DNA of 6,763 bases from positions 1-6,763 of the forward strand of contig CANIXM010000111.1 in NCBI GenBank assembly GCA_947471245.1, read 5' to 3'. The notes beneath the pieces are model-generated. The model made no database searches, was not told the DNA's origin, and saw only the letters and a list, made by a program, of their open reading frames with translations. This DNA comes from Paludibacteraceae bacterium (GTDB lineage: Bacteria > Bacteroidota > Bacteroidia > Bacteroidales > Paludibacteraceae). The position numbers were made by a program, and so were the translations under genes. How positions within the stretch are numbered: position 1 is the first letter of the stretch; every line of letters begins with the position of its first letter. This document shows positions 6,740-6,763 of this stretch, one piece after another.

Positions 6740-6747
6740 CAAAGATA
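6740..6747 (-). promoter_or_regulatory. Probable -7 promoter element of the GH-D type hydrolase gene
   Basis: On the - strand this reads TATCTTTG, an exact match to the Bacteroidota -7 consensus TAnnTTTG. The matching -33 element would fall at or beyond the window edge and cannot be examined. Transcription would start near 6733 and give a leader of about 155 nt before the ATG at 6577. The 186-bp region from 6578 to the window end contains no plausible gene, only this element and the two inverted repeats. Confidence 0.5.
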
Positions 6748-6763
6748 GATAATTCTTTTGAAT

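Overview
The window looks like a stretch of a Bacteroidota chromosome (Flavobacteriia, Sphingobacteriia or Cytophagia type). The reasons are moderate-to-low GC, A-rich translation start regions without clear Shine-Dalgarno sequences, two exact matches to the Bacteroidota -7 promoter element TAnnTTTG, a signal peptide ending in LFGQ, and gene families common in that phylum. No rRNA, tRNA, transposase, integrase or CRISPR array is visible. Genus cannot be told from this sequence.

Left half, + strand (1-2009). The window opens inside a gene for a multi-pass membrane protein, probably the permease of an ABC-2-like exporter of the DUF5687 type. Its stop is 33 bp before a complete ABC ATPase gene (606-1301), and the two very likely form one transporter. 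Two small genes follow: a 77-residue protein with two perfect CDGSH iron-sulfur motifs (1400-1633), and a 97-residue secreted, extremely histidine- and arginine-rich protein that I do not recognise (1716-2009). A perfect 18-bp inverted repeat with a 14-nt spacer lies between these two, ending 7 nt before the start codon of the His-rich gene.

Centre (2010-2092). The + strand genes converge on the - strand genes here. A hairpin flanked by an A-tract and a T-tract can serve as a terminator in both directions.

Right half, - strand (2093-6763). Two exported glycoside hydrolases are encoded in tandem. The upstream one (6577-4919) is a 552-residue clan GH-D type (alpha-galactosidase-like) enzyme. 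The downstream one (4807-2093) is a 904-residue GH31 enzyme with an unusual nucleophile motif, WWLDWQQ. They are 111 bp apart, and the second may have its own promoter in that gap. Both have signal peptides, so they probably act together on an alpha-linked oligosaccharide in the periplasm or outside the cell. No SusC/SusD pair or regulator is in view, so this may be one end of a polysaccharide-utilisation locus or a free-standing pair. The upstream enzyme gene has a probable promoter near the right edge (-7 element at 6740-6747). This implies a leader of roughly 155 nt holding a 20-bp GC-rich perfect palindrome and a second hairpin next to it.

Most of the window is ordinary accessory metabolism. 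The parts most worth a second look are the His-rich secreted protein with its hairpin, the palindromic leader, and the unassigned specificity of the two hydrolases.
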